Made by a program: the position numbers and the translations under genes. Under the pieces are notes generated by a model that saw only the letters and a program-made list of their open reading frames with translations, was not told the origin of the DNA and did not search any database. Source: Allacma fusca (lineage: Eukaryota > Arthropoda > Collembola > Symphypleona > Sminthuridae). Taken from it: DNA of 64,000 nucleotides. The DNA lies in the NCBI GenBank assembly GCA_947179485.1, contig OX359248.1:32249378-32313377 (forward strand), read 5' to 3'. Positions 23,401-31,700 of this stretch are shown here, in pieces; positions within the stretch are counted from its first letter, which is position 1, and each line of letters opens with the position of its first letter.

Positions 23401-24692
23401 CACCCCAGAGGAAACTTGAATCCTTTGTCAATCATTCTGAAGAAGATCAAGGTGATTGACTTGGTTGTCTTTGCTTGTTAATTTTTAAAACGTGTCTCTA
23501 TTTTTTTTGAACACTTTTCACGAAGAGGCTTCCTGGCACTAGAGTACAAAAAAGAAATAAAAGCCAGACATTGACATTTCAATTCATTCCGCTAGCTACG
23601 GTTTCTCTCCGGGTAACATTTACATTTGAGTTAATTTAATCTTAGGGAGGGAGGAAGAAAGCAGGTGACTGAGAAAATTAAGTTGCGTAGTCCTCTTGCT
23701 GCATTTAACTGGTGGCCAGGCCAGTTGAGTGGAAGTTGCAGAGTAGGATATTTGAGCTTTGAGCACAGTAAATATTAAATGTGATCTTGGAGTTGCGGAC
23801 TTTAATGGAATACTTGCTGCGTTGTTCATAATTGATGAGTGCATTTGTCTGTATTGATATTTTTCTTTGGATAACTATTCTGGTTACGTTTCTTTGCAGG
23901 CGGTGGAGGAGAGACCTACTATGAAATATGTCCGTACGCTACTTTCAGCATGCCTGGTCACCAGAATCCAAACGTATGTTTGGAGACTTCAGGAGTCCAT
24001 TTAAAAACTTCTAATCATGCAGGAAATTCGTACTACTGTCAAATGCCTGATAGGAAGCCCGCACTGTCGAAGACAGATTTCCATCGGTTGGCTTCATCCC
24101 ATATCAATAACAGCAATGACGCGTTTAATTTAGGTCAGTTCTAGAATATCAACGTGTCTATTAGTTTTGAATGTCATGTAGCTCTAGCCATGAATTATAA
24201 TCTTCAAGAATTAAAATATGATACAGTATAATATGTCTACATATATTACTTTCACTGCATTCTTGCTGCTTTTGATTTCAGAGATTTCCTGCATTTCCAA
24301 TCAACAAACGTTGCCTTTAGGGAGCGCATACGATCAAGAGACATCTTTTGACACTTATTCATTGAGGAGGAATCATCTTCGGGAAGACGCTTCGGACACA
24401 GATGACGAGGATAGAAAGCATGTTCCTAGTAGATATAAAAATCGTCGAGGTATGTTCATAACAAACAACAAGTATAATAGGTAATTCGGAAGGCGACAAA
24501 AAATAAGTGTTATTGATTCTTGTCATCATTTTAGGTTTTCAAACCCGTGGAGATTCAAGTACGGAGTCCCCGGATAATTCTCCGTTGCCAACAAAACGAA
24601 GAGGTCATCATAGAAATCGCGGTGACTCCTTGGGTCACAGGAGGAAAAAAAGTGTAGCAGAAAATCCTAATTCGCCAAGGTGGAATCCTTAA
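3709..24692 (+). CDS. Dscam: Dscam-family Ig/FNIII cell-adhesion receptor, 3' 22 exons (5' end outside window)
   Basis: Down syndrome cell adhesion molecule family receptor: a single-pass plasma-membrane protein for homophilic recognition in neuronal wiring, and in arthropods also linked to immunity. Twenty-two exons join in one frame with matching phases and GT-AG borders, giving 1316 residues plus stop. Domain order is Ig7, Ig8, Ig9, FNIII-1, -2, -3, -4, Ig10, FNIII-5, -6, one membrane helix and a tail of about 270 residues; this FN4-Ig10-FN5 order is diagnostic of Dscam. Each Ig domain keeps its Cys-Trp-Cys core. The tail carries YEICPYATF, matching the PYATF motif common in Dscam tails. 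Ig1-6 and the signal peptide are missing because the gene starts upstream. Ig7 is split over two single-copy exons, which argues against the hypervariable arthropod Dscam1 layout. Which paralogue this is cannot be settled from the sequence alone. Confidence 0.93.
3818..5493 (+). other. Dscam intron within Ig7
   Basis: 1676-bp intron containing a GT run at 3907-3932. It also holds a cryptic exon-like segment at 4398-4455, with a good acceptor and a gtaagt donor, that would shift the frame. No alternative copy of the Ig7 half-exon was seen. Confidence 0.75.
3907..3932. repeat. (GT)n microsatellite
   Basis: GT repeat with one TCT interruption inside the Dscam Ig7 intron. Confidence 0.9.
5494..5669 (+). 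CDS. Dscam: Dscam exon: Ig7 second half
   Basis: It follows a cttccag acceptor and finishes the WYKD codon split from the previous exon. It contains [13 protein letters not shown], holding the second Ig cysteine, and the closing strand YTARLVVK. It ends in phase 1 before gtaatt. Confidence 0.94.
5670..8210 (+). other. Dscam intron between Ig7 and Ig8
   Basis: 2.5-kb intron. It carries a perfect 24-base palindrome at 5850-5873 and an AT-rich block at about 6600-7780 that lacks the TACATA words common in neighbouring introns. No coding segment or transposon ends were recognised. Confidence 0.75.
8211..8330 (+). CDS. Dscam: Dscam exon: Ig8 first half
   Basis: Phase 1 to phase 1, after gtgcacag and before gtaata. 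It encodes [17 protein letters not shown], the Ig cysteine in [11 protein letters not shown], and TVAWMKATG with the core Trp. The VEPxW opening is typical of Dscam Ig8. Confidence 0.93.
8396..8443. repeat. (CT)n microsatellite
   Basis: About 48 bases of almost pure CT just downstream of the Ig8 first-half exon. Confidence 0.96.
11326..11414. repeat. (CT)n microsatellite
   Basis: About 89 bases of CT with three TTT interruptions, the longest simple repeat in the window. It produces the Glu/Arg open frame on the minus strand. Confidence 0.96.
13717..13896 (+). CDS. Dscam: Dscam exon: Ig8 second half
   Basis: Phase 1 to phase 1 after attcag and before gtacgt. It contains [11 protein letters not shown] and [17 protein letters not shown], the second Ig8 cysteine in the usual YLCQAxNGIG context. 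Confidence 0.94.
13897..14686 (+). other. Dscam intron between Ig8 and Ig9
   Basis: 790-bp intron; nothing else recognised. Confidence 0.8.
14687..14784 (+). CDS. Dscam: Dscam exon: Ig9 first half
   Basis: It opens VPAYFRVKE and carries the first cysteine in [15 protein letters not shown]. It enters in phase 1 and ends in phase 0 before gtaatt. Confidence 0.9.
14785..15863 (+). other. Dscam intron within Ig9
   Basis: 1.1-kb intron with two imperfect TACATA-type palindromes (around 15165-15180 and 15770-15790). No exon seen. Confidence 0.75.
15864..16083 (+). CDS. Dscam: Dscam exon: Ig9 second half
   Basis: It begins VSWGSAKIH, with the Ig Trp, after a gtgtag acceptor. It contains [20 protein letters not shown] with the second cysteine, then ATNTYGG. 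It ends in phase 1 before gtttgg. Confidence 0.93.
16220..16516 (+). CDS. Dscam: Dscam exon: FNIII-1
   Basis: A whole fibronectin III domain in one exon, from ERPEPPTEV to DIVIETLDE, with the Tyr-corner motif in [15 protein letters not shown]. The first-strand Trp usual in FNIII is replaced (AVSFKLVPG). Phase 1 on both sides. Confidence 0.95.
16781..16851 (+). CDS. Dscam: Dscam exon: FNIII-2 first part
   Basis: Short exon encoding [19 protein letters not shown] followed by ILTWN, with the conserved Trp. It ends in phase 0 at a strong gtaagt donor. Confidence 0.92.
17355..17589 (+). CDS. Dscam: Dscam exon: FNIII-2 remainder
   Basis: It starts [16 protein letters not shown] after ttgcag and contains the Tyr corner [20 protein letters not shown]. 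It ends in phase 1 before gtaggt. Confidence 0.94.
17590..18398 (+). other. Dscam intron between FNIII-2 and FNIII-3
   Basis: 809-bp intron; only short TACATA/TAGATA words seen. Confidence 0.8.
18399..18719 (+). CDS. Dscam: Dscam exon: FNIII-3
   Basis: Complete FNIII domain opening [14 protein letters not shown], with [20 protein letters not shown] and [17 protein letters not shown]. The phase-1 donor gttcct is weak, but it is the only one that keeps frame with the following FNIII-4 exon. Confidence 0.93.
18720..19104 (+). other. Dscam intron between FNIII-3 and FNIII-4
   Basis: 385-bp intron; nothing coding recognised. Confidence 0.8.
19105..19238 (+). CDS. Dscam: Dscam exon: FNIII-4 first half
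   Basis: It encodes [18 protein letters not shown], then IVSWLPP and [17 protein letters not shown]. It ends in phase 0 before gtatga. Confidence 0.94.
19512..19701 (+). CDS. Dscam: Dscam exon: FNIII-4 second half
   Basis: It contains [19 protein letters not shown], the FNIII Tyr/Leu-corner region, and ends TTSSR in phase 1 at gtaagt. The start is chosen at the AG of tttggaag because the preceding exon ends in phase 0. The acceptor 22 bases downstream (aacacag) would break the frame. Confidence 0.85.
20314..20534 (+). CDS. Dscam: Dscam exon: Ig10 main part
   Basis: Ig domain between FNIII-4 and FNIII-5. It shows [29 protein letters not shown] and GNYTCH, the complete Cys-Trp-Cys set. It ends in phase 0 before gtaaga, and the next exon supplies the expected VEN. 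Confidence 0.94.
20826..20973 (+). CDS. Dscam: Dscam exon: end of Ig10 and start of FNIII-5
   Basis: Short exon reading [20 protein letters not shown], then [18 protein letters not shown], which brings the first FNIII-5 Trp. CH joined to VEN across the intron matches Dscam Ig10. Phase 0 in, phase 1 out. Confidence 0.92.
20974..21614 (+). other. Dscam intron within FNIII-5
   Basis: 641-bp AT-rich intron; no other feature seen. Confidence 0.8.
21615..21803 (+). CDS. Dscam: Dscam exon: FNIII-5 remainder
   Basis: It reads [14 protein letters not shown] and [16 protein letters not shown] after tatccag. The Cys in LTCGSSY is usual for this Dscam repeat. Phase 1 on both sides. Confidence 0.92.
22035..22210 (+). 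CDS. Dscam: Dscam exon: FNIII-6 first half
   Basis: It begins [17 protein letters not shown] and contains the Dscam FNIII-6 motif around [11 protein letters not shown], then AQWSLLY. It ends in phase 0 at gtgagt. Confidence 0.93.
22211..22629 (+). other. Dscam intron within FNIII-6
   Basis: 419-bp intron; nothing else recognised. Confidence 0.8.
22630..22750 (+). CDS. Dscam: Dscam exon: FNIII-6 second half
   Basis: It encodes [20 protein letters not shown] followed by ENSYGKQTA. It ends in phase 1 before gtgaga; read-through would hit a stop at 22768-22770. Confidence 0.92.
22888..23083 (+). CDS. Dscam: Dscam exon: juxtamembrane linker and membrane helix
   Basis: A polar linker is followed by the helix [20 protein letters not shown] and the basic stop-transfer QRR. 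It occurs as one copy only, unlike the alternative membrane exons of insect Dscam1. Phase 1 in, phase 2 out. Confidence 0.93.
23261..23451 (+). CDS. Dscam: Dscam exon: cytoplasmic tail 1
   Basis: It continues the basic juxtamembrane stretch ([13 protein letters not shown]) and ends SEEDQ in phase 1. The donor gtgatt is weak. Read-through adds only G-D and a stop, which would give a receptor with a short tail. Confidence 0.85.
23452..23899 (+). other. Dscam tail intron
   Basis: 448-bp intron; if retained it ends the protein within three codons. Confidence 0.7.
23900..24133 (+). CDS. Dscam: Dscam exon: cytoplasmic tail 2 (PYATF motif)
   Basis: It contains [17 protein letters not shown], the conserved tyrosine-bearing Dscam tail motif, then a polar Ser/Asn-rich stretch. 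An internal AAC-GTATGT could act as an alternative donor but no in-phase acceptor was found. Confidence 0.9.
24282..24449 (+). CDS. Dscam: Dscam exon: cytoplasmic tail 3
   Basis: Polar and acidic sequence ([26 protein letters not shown]) after gatttcag, ending in phase 1 before gtatgt. Phase match and composition support it; the sequence is not itself a known motif. Confidence 0.82.
24535..24692 (+). CDS. Dscam: Dscam terminal exon
   Basis: A basic, Ser-rich C-terminus ([20 protein letters not shown] and HRRKKS) ending NPNSPRWNP and TAA. A polyadenylation signal follows about 50 bases later. Confidence 0.87.
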
Positions 24693-24742
24693 TATCACTT
24701 CCTTAACGGCTCCTAACGCAATTTATCCTTAATTTCATTGAA

Positions 24743-24748
24743 AATAAA
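24743..24748 (+). terminator. AATAAA polyadenylation signal of Dscam
   Basis: Canonical AATAAA 51 bases after the Dscam stop codon. Confidence 0.7.
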
Positions 24749-25250
24749 AGTTTCCAATCAATTTACAATTCCAACATGTGAGCAGATGAACCCCTTCCTA
24801 TGTTACCTTCCTCTAATTTAGTGACTGTTGTGTCCTTGTGGTGTGACCATAATACGTGACACACTCAGCAAGTTATATTACCATAGATTCTTCTGGAACT
24901 CTCAAGAGGCCCGAATGAATCACACAACTTAAATGTGAACATTATTTTAAGTTTTCCACAACTCATGGATTACATTAGCTTCATTTGCCATTGAGAGAAA
25001 TTGAAAAATAATGTTTAATAAAAGTTTCCGATTAACAGGTCTGTAAAACGAGGAACGAAAAATAATCAGAAGCAAGATTATTCTATACATGTATGACATG
25101 AGGCATCCCCCTATGAAATGCGGAAGACCACACATAATGATTTGTTTCTTCTGTAATTTTCAAGCACGGTGGAATGCTGAAAAAATTACTGTTATACTTG
25201 ATATTGATATTTGTTGACTGTTTGTTCTATTTGATAACGTTTGTAACGAG

Positions 25251-25256
25251 TTTAAT
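25251..25256 (-). terminator. Possible ATTAAA polyadenylation signal of GTPBP10
   Basis: Variant polyadenylation hexamer on the minus strand about 120 bases past the GTPBP10 stop. No canonical AATAAA was seen on that strand in the spacer. Confidence 0.35.
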
Positions 25257-25372
25257 ATTATAAAACAAGCTGTTTATAAATATTATTGTGTACCGACTAA
25301 AATGTGTACATACATGTTTTTATAAAAAATTAAAGTTTAAGCAATTTTAAACAATATCTGATGTAGTATCAA

Positions 25373-25517
25373 CTACGTGGCGTGCAGATAATTTTTAGAC
25401 GACCATTCTTTTCGGTTTATTTCGTCATTTATGTCCATATTACGGCGAATTCGATCTCGCAAAACTAAAACAGATTGAGGGTCTTTGGCTGCTGAGATGG
25501 GCATAATTTCGTCAAAC
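25373..25517 (-). CDS. GTPBP10: GTPBP10 exon 8 (G5 and stop)
   Basis: It opens [20 protein letters not shown] (G5 SAAK) and ends LHAT and TAG at 25375-25373. Confidence 0.9.
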
Positions 25518-27892
25518 CTAGCAAAATTAATTGATTTTTGATAATTCCTTTATATACACAATAGCAAAATATTATTCATGGAATTGATTCACCCACCTGA
25601 CTTGATGTGTAGGCCTCATTTCTTTATCAAGAGTGAGCAGGTATTCAGCATATTTTTTCTCATCAAATAAAATATTCCTGACTTCATCTACTAACGTGTA
25701 GGAACCAGGCTTATCTATCTTATTAAGAGCTAGAATGGCTGTAAATGAAAAATAATACTTTTTTCTTGAAGAAATTCTTACCATAAATATTTAAAAACAG
25801 AATACATAAAATAGTATACCTGGTTTCTGAGTAAGATCTTCTTGATAAAGTTCAAGTTCTTTGTTTAGCAAAACGATCGTTTCTAGAGCTGATCTCTGGG
25901 GATATTTAGGACTTAGCTGAAACCCGTGAAGATCCACCACAAACAATAAAAGTTTTGTTCTCTCTACGTGCTTTAAAAACCTGGACAGAGCAAAAAGTTA
26001 CAAATGTATGAAAAATAAAATAATTCAGTACCATTCACGAAGCAACACATATTGTCTATATTCTCATCTTCTGAATACCTATGACCCATTCCAACATTAG
26101 CATGAGCTCCTTCAATTAGTCCTGGAAGATCTGCTAGTGATATTCTTCGATCATCAGGGTATTCAATCGTTCCTATGTTAGGTCTCACAGTTGTAACTAC
26201 CACCAGAAATTTTCATTTAATACTGCCCCAAAGAACAATGAACCAACAAGTAGTCTGCCACTAAATAAAAATTACATGGATAAGATGCTATTCTTGGCTT
26301 CGCTTTTGAGATCGCTTTGAGAAGTGTCGATTTTCCGGCATTTGGAAATCCAACAAAACCAACGTCAGCTATTAATTTCAAATCTAATGTAACTGAGTGT
26401 GCTTGGCCTAGCTGACCACTGTATCCATTGTAAGGAGACCCTCCCTCACCTCCTTTGGCAGCAATTACTTTATCTCCAGGCTCATTAATCTCACCTACGT
26501 AAACACAGTACTATTTTAGCTCCAGTCGAATATAAAAAGATATTTCTCAGCACAGTGTTTCATTCAAAAACTTCACAATTCTGACCTAGCTTATGCCCGT
26601 CTTGTGATATCACGGACACACCCAAAGGGACAGGCACATTGATATTCTCTCCTGGATCTCCAAAAAGACAGAATAACTTGGATCTAGTCCCAGGTTTAGC
26701 AATGTATCGCTGTGTTGGCTGGTGTTTCCGAACTTGCTTCAGTGTTTGACCTGTCTCAACAAAGGAAAACAGATTAAGTTCCTCCACAATTGCCCCATCC
26801 CTGCTCATTTACCAAATAAATTCGAACTTACTCTTCTTCGAACCAAGTATGACAACGTCGCCTCCTTTTCCACCAAGCCCTCCTTTTGCTGGTAAGCCAT
26901 CTCCTCCCTTCCCACCTTTCACGAATACACGCAAGCTATCAATAAACTGATACAGTTCGGATCTCCTCTGAAATTCCACAACAAAATTATAAACTTTAAG
27001 TGAACCCCATTAATTCTCAAAGATTTTAATATTCTCAATTAAAACATTGAAACCCTTCCTTAGACCGAGGTACGATGATTGCAAAACAACCCAACCTTCT
27101 CCCTATTAACCCTCCAAAGTATTACCAAATATATTTTAAAACACACCTTTTTACTCATTACTTGCTATAAATTCAGGTAAAAATAAAATTCGGGATCCCG
27201 TAAGTGTACATATCGCGGATTTTTTCAACAACAGGTAGGATTTGCAGAATAAAGCACAACATTGCAAATTTGAGGGTGGGGGGATACCGGCTCCGGGTTA
27301 AATATACAAAATGAGGGACCAGCTTTATGAGGTCATGTTAAAGCCTCGCGGGTCAAGCTATAAAAAATGATGTATCTAAGACCCGCATCAACTGTTGACA
27401 CGGAATGAAGTTGTAAATTCACAATATGATCCAAACAATTAAGTATACAATGAAATCTCTTGATAAACAATATTTGATAACAGCTCCCCCACCTTAACCG
27501 GTCACCTCATGGAGCCCTAGCCCAATTATTTTTTTATTTTAATGCAACTCGGTGGAAATAGTAAATTGCCTACGTAGATCCTGAATCTAGAGGAATTTTA
27601 TTCAATTCACATGTACATACATAGTTCCGAAGAACCTGTGCCCTTATTTGTACAGTGTATTATGATGACATTACTGGTGATCTTCGATCCCTACATTTTG
27701 TTTACCCTCTGACATCCAACCTTTGAATTCAGGACTGCCTTAATTTCAAAACAGATTAATAATAAATTTATTTACATTTCTATCAGCTTGAATAATTTCA
27801 TGAGGATCGTCCGAATAGAAACGTAAACTGGCTCCAACAACATATCTACTCAACAAAAAATTATTTTTACAACACCTCACACTTAACACCAT
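25373..27892 (-). CDS. GTPBP10: GTPBP10-like Obg-family GTPase, complete, 8 exons, 400 aa
   Basis: Obg-type GTPase; its family acts in mitochondrial large ribosomal subunit assembly. Eight exons on the minus strand join in phase. The N-terminus [20 protein letters not shown] is basic and hydrophobic, as expected of a mitochondrial targeting sequence. The Gly-rich Obg fold follows ([20 protein letters not shown]). The G domain then shows G1 GFPNAGKST, Thr-Thr in switch I, G3 [11 protein letters not shown]4 NKID and G5 ISAAK. The segment [20 protein letters not shown] favours GTPBP10 over its paralogue MTG2 (family knowledge). Length is close to the roughly 390 aa usual for GTPBP10. Six introns are only 79-98 bp and the first is 808 bp. 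It converges on Dscam and diverges from ICMT. Confidence 0.9.
25597..25738 (-). CDS. GTPBP10: GTPBP10 exon 7 (G4)
   Basis: It opens [20 protein letters not shown], with the guanine-specificity NKID motif. It ends in phase 2 before gtgggt. Confidence 0.94.
25820..25980 (-). CDS. GTPBP10: GTPBP10 exon 6
   Basis: It reads [20 protein letters not shown] and [15 protein letters not shown], the G-domain segment between G3 and G4. Phase 2 in, phase 1 out. Confidence 0.93.
26079..26196 (-). CDS. GTPBP10: GTPBP10 exon 5 (switch I and G3)
   Basis: It reads [17 protein letters not shown], then [20 protein letters not shown]. It enters in phase 1 and ends in phase 2. Confidence 0.95.
26276..26494 (-). 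CDS. GTPBP10: GTPBP10 exon 4 (end of Obg domain and G1)
   Basis: It contains [39 protein letters not shown] (P-loop) and AKPRIASYP. Phase 1 in and out. Confidence 0.95.
26586..26750 (-). CDS. GTPBP10: GTPBP10 exon 3 (Obg domain)
   Basis: It contains [20 protein letters not shown] and [15 protein letters not shown], matching the Obg-domain VPxGxxV region. Phase 1 in and out; the donor is gtcaga. Confidence 0.9.
26832..26967 (-). CDS. GTPBP10: GTPBP10 exon 2 (Obg glycine-rich start)
   Basis: It contains [20 protein letters not shown] and [17 protein letters not shown], the first Gly-rich part of the Obg fold. The acceptor is tttcag; it ends in phase 1 at gtaagt. Confidence 0.92.
26968..27775 (-). 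other. GTPBP10 intron 1
   Basis: 808-bp intron, the only long one in this gene; no feature recognised in it. Confidence 0.75.
27776..27892 (-). CDS. GTPBP10: GTPBP10 exon 1 (start codon, targeting region)
   Basis: ATG at 27892-27890, then 39 codons including [15 protein letters not shown], ending in phase 0 before gtaaat. The frame and the targeting-like N-terminus support this start. It is the least conserved exon of the gene. Confidence 0.78.
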
Positions 27893-28535
27893 TATAGTGT
27901 TAATTCGTAAAGATCAATTTCACTGTCACGTCAAAGTTTACAAAATCGTAAACGGTATTTAACAACGTGTATGTAAAGTAAAGTACTTCGTAAAAAACAA
28001 GATGTGATCTCAAAAAATGTGCGCCGAAACACTCGAAGCTTCAAAACTCCCGGGGCTGAGCCAATTACAACTTAAATATAAAGCGGGAATGTGTGACATT
28101 AATTATCGATTCAATATAGAAATAGATATATTTATCTTTTGTGAGATAATGTAATTACTAGTTTTTCCAGTTTGTTACGAAATGTAAAAAAAAATACATT
28201 TAATAATTTAATTCTTAGTTACCACACCCTGGAATCATTTAGTATCCTGTTTTGAGCTGAGCGTAAGAGCAGACTGGATTTGCTACAGATGTTTTTTAAC
28301 TTTTTGAGCAATCCCGATTCAATGGAGTAACTAATCTTAATTATTTATATTAGGCAGAGTATCTATAAAATGTGAAATTTGTATTAATTTGTAATATTAA
28401 TTAATCTCTCATTTGAAGCTCTTTTTCGAATACTGTAACTAGTACAAGTTGTAAGGGTTCCTCGTGACTTCTTTCGGAGGGAACAGTTCCTGTCTGACTG
28501 TGGGGGGAAGGGTCAGTCACTTTAACGGCACAATT
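27893..28535. promoter_or_regulatory. Shared divergent promoter region, GTPBP10 / ICMT
   Basis: 643 bases separate the two start codons, so one region must serve both housekeeping genes. It contains CCAAT at 28061-28065 and TATCGAT at 28104-28110, seven of eight bases of the DREF element TATCGATA known from arthropod housekeeping promoters. Transcription starts cannot be placed. A short CpG-containing patch lies around 28020-28060. Confidence 0.5.
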
Positions 28536-28730
28536 ATGCATACGCTCGGGAAGATAAGCATCATAGGATTTTTATGTGGATTTTCAACAATTAGTATACC
28601 CACTTGTGTGGAGGTTGTGTCTGTGTATGTCTTCTTGGAATTCTGCTTGTTGCACTCGTCAGTATGTCAAATTATATCAGCCAGTATCCTGTATGTTTTT
28701 AAGAAGAGCTCTTGGAAGATGAAGATGCAC
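28536..28730 (+). CDS. ICMT: ICMT exon 1
   Basis: 65 codons from MHTLGKISIIGFLCGF to SSWKMKMH, mostly hydrophobic, ending in phase 0 at a strong gtgagt. No in-frame ATG lies upstream within the open frame. SSWKMKMH joined to VILRSYLLGF fits the position of the third helix start in known ICMTs. Confidence 0.8.
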
Positions 28731-31700
28731 GTGAGTTATTTTTAATTTACATTTATTTTGTATTATGGTATATAAGTTATGGACATAATTCAGAGTTTGT
28801 TATTTGTAGATATATGCTTTATGTACTTGAAGAAGGTTGGGCGGCTAAAGTGTCATTGTTGACTTAATAAGATATCTATTTTGGTTGTAGGTTTGCCTAG
28901 AAGGTGTTTACTTTTTGATGGACTCGATTCGATGATATGTTGGAATTATTTCCTGTTCTTTCTACTTTGGGAGCTTATTTTGCTTAAAATATTTTTTTAA
29001 AGGATTTTTCCGTACGATTAACGTTCAAATAGTAACTGGAACAACTGTCATGTACCTTTTGTGTGATTGGGGGTTTGACTTTTGAATTATTACTTTGTAG
29101 GAATTATTTACTTGAAGTTTCAAGTCTCAAGATTGTCCCGGTTTTGTTGGGGATTTTATTTTTGCTATGTTAGGGCAATAGTGAGATTTTTAGATGGAGT
29201 TGAAATACAGCTACGAATTGTATAAATGATAAATGGATTTAAGAGTAGTGTGAAGCAGCCTGCAATATTTATGTGGAAACTAGTGGACAGCAGAGGTGAC
29301 AGCAAAGCCATTGAACGAATTTGGAACTTATATTGTACGCCTATAATAATAGTATTGAATTGGAGGGGACAACAAAAAAAATGGACTAATACTAAAGCCG
29401 AATATACGCTAAAACAAAAGCTTTCGCACGTGCATCAAGTACAGTATAGTTTGTAAATTAGAACTATAATTTGCTGCATTGCCAATTGTAGCAATTTAGA
29501 GCAAAATTTCCTTTTGCATATTATCTTATTCATAAAACAGCATGGGGTGGTTACTTGGGTTGTTAGTATGAGGTATGAGGACATTGCATGAATTGAAATG
29601 GCGTCTTTTTGAGTAAATATAAAATAAGTGTTATTTTGAAATTTAAGAGATGTATTCGAGGTTGATTTATGTACAGACGCTTCGAGTGAACAACGGCCAG
29701 AGTATTCCCTTTCATGGGATTTTGTGAACGGAATGCATCGCATTGGCTGTGTGAGTTATAGCCCCTCATCTGATTATTGCATCTTGATGTAGGAGTAAAA
29801 ATTAAAAATAGTTTTTCATTATTTCCTTCCGTATCTGGAGCCTTCGTATGTGTGTATCAAGTATATCTGCTAGAGCAGAGCTGTAGAAAGAGAATTTTTC
29901 TGTCTTTAACCTCTCCGATAAAGTATCCTTGATGACTAATATAAAATTGAAATAGATGGAGCTGGTATGTCTTCTAGAGGAATTGTTTGGACAGGTTTGG
30001 GAAGAAACCAAAATTCAGTTGGTAATGTCACTTGAGAAAGTTCTCACAATATTATTATTTATGGTTAAAGTCTTGGCAGACCAAAGTTGAAATGAATGGT
30101 GCAATTTCTCAGGCTTTTTCAATCATTCTGTCATTCCAGATGCTTCTTATGATTTGAGAAAGCTAACTGTTGCGTCGAGACCTTGCTTACGTGAAACTCA
30201 TTTTTGACTTAAATCGCGCAGTCTTTATTACTGCCAGCAGCAGGAGCAGATTTATTTGGTAACAGTTTAAGCTGAACAGCACAGCTGGAATGGAGAGGTA
30301 TGAAGTTATTATAGTGACGTGAAAATCACAGCGTTGACTACCTGCAATTAGTGCTGTAATTTGTCCTTTTAGTATTGTATTGTACTTTGGCGAAAAGTAC
30401 AAAAGTAGTACAACTAAGATATTGTTTTGTACTCCGAGTTTTGTTTTTGTTTTGTACTTCTATCAGATTGTTTTTGTTTTTGTACAATCTGTATTGTATT
30501 GTTCTAAGGTTCTAGAAGACGCTAGAAATTTGCTAAAGTGATAGTTGTATCTGAGTTCAAGAGCACGTAGGAATTGATGTGTGCAACTTTAGTTGTTTAA
30601 AAATTACGTAAAAGATCAAAAAACCAGTCATTGACTAATCTCCCATAAGAGATGCATTGAATCTGTTGACGGTCGAATTTTGAAGGGTGCAATTCTGTGG
30701 CACCAACCTATTTGTGAATAATCCCTGTAATAACCACATCGTAATTTCCAGAACAACATAATTTCATAAACAATATTCACTACCATTGCTTAAAATTAGA
30801 ATGGATAGAGTAGACGCTTGGGCTCTGATATCTATATTTTCAATTTGCTCAGCCGTTGGCTTTTACCACCTATTTCATCGATGTAGAAATGTCCTCTATG
30901 CGTGGACTACATTTACAAATCGCATAGTTCGTTTGTTAGACTAGGTCTTTTGTCTTTGTTAGACACAGACTAGATTTATCCAGGTCAACATTTAAACCAT
31001 ACGGTTAGCCAATTTTATTTATCAGTACCGATTCATTGGTATCATATCTGATGCCATTGAATTGTCATTAGCCAGTGTTGATTTAATTCGTGACCTTTTT
31101 CATGACGTCTTACTAATCCACATTAAATGTAACCTACAACTAGTACATCTTATCGGTGGCGTCTAATAATCAATATAATAATAATAATAATAATAGGGTT
31201 TTATTGGTTGATATAGTGGCCTCAGCCGTTACAACCTTTAATAATCAATATGGTAACAGTCAAAGTCATGCAACTATTAGGGACACAGTAAGGTCAATCT
31301 GAGGTCATGTGACTATTAGTGACACAGTAAGGTAAATCGGAGGTCATGTGACTATTAGTGACACAGTAAGGTCAATCTGAGGTCATGTGACTATTAGTGA
31401 CACAGTAAGGTCAATCGGAGGTCATGTGACTATTAGTGACACAGTAAGGTCAATCTGAGGTCATGTGACTACTAGTGACACAGTAGGTCAATCTGAGGTC
31501 ATGTGACTACTAGTGACACAGTAGGTCAATCTGAGGTCATGTGACTACTAGTGACACAGTAGGTCAATCTGAGGTCATGTGACTACTAGTGACACAGTAA
31601 GGTCTTGTGACCTCAAATTGACCTTATTGGGTCACCAATAGTCTCATGACAGATTACGGTTTTAAGGGGCGCATGACCTATAATGAAACTTGGTGAGTAA

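Larger units (their letters stand above)
24693..25372. other. Convergent 3' intergenic region, Dscam / GTPBP10
   Basis: 680-bp AT-rich spacer between two facing stop codons. It holds the Dscam AATAAA at 24743 and a minus-strand ATTAAA at 25251-25256. No other feature seen. Confidence 0.8.

Noticed and set aside
23983..24020. Internal donor AAC-GTATGT and downstream catgcag inside the Dscam tail exon, suggesting a mini-intron
   Set aside because: Splicing it out changes phase and gives an early stop; the unspliced reading keeps a long tail in frame with the next exon.
31200..31260. AAT repeat and flanking sequence as a separate mobile element
   Set aside because: It lies inside the hAT-like element and has no ends of its own.
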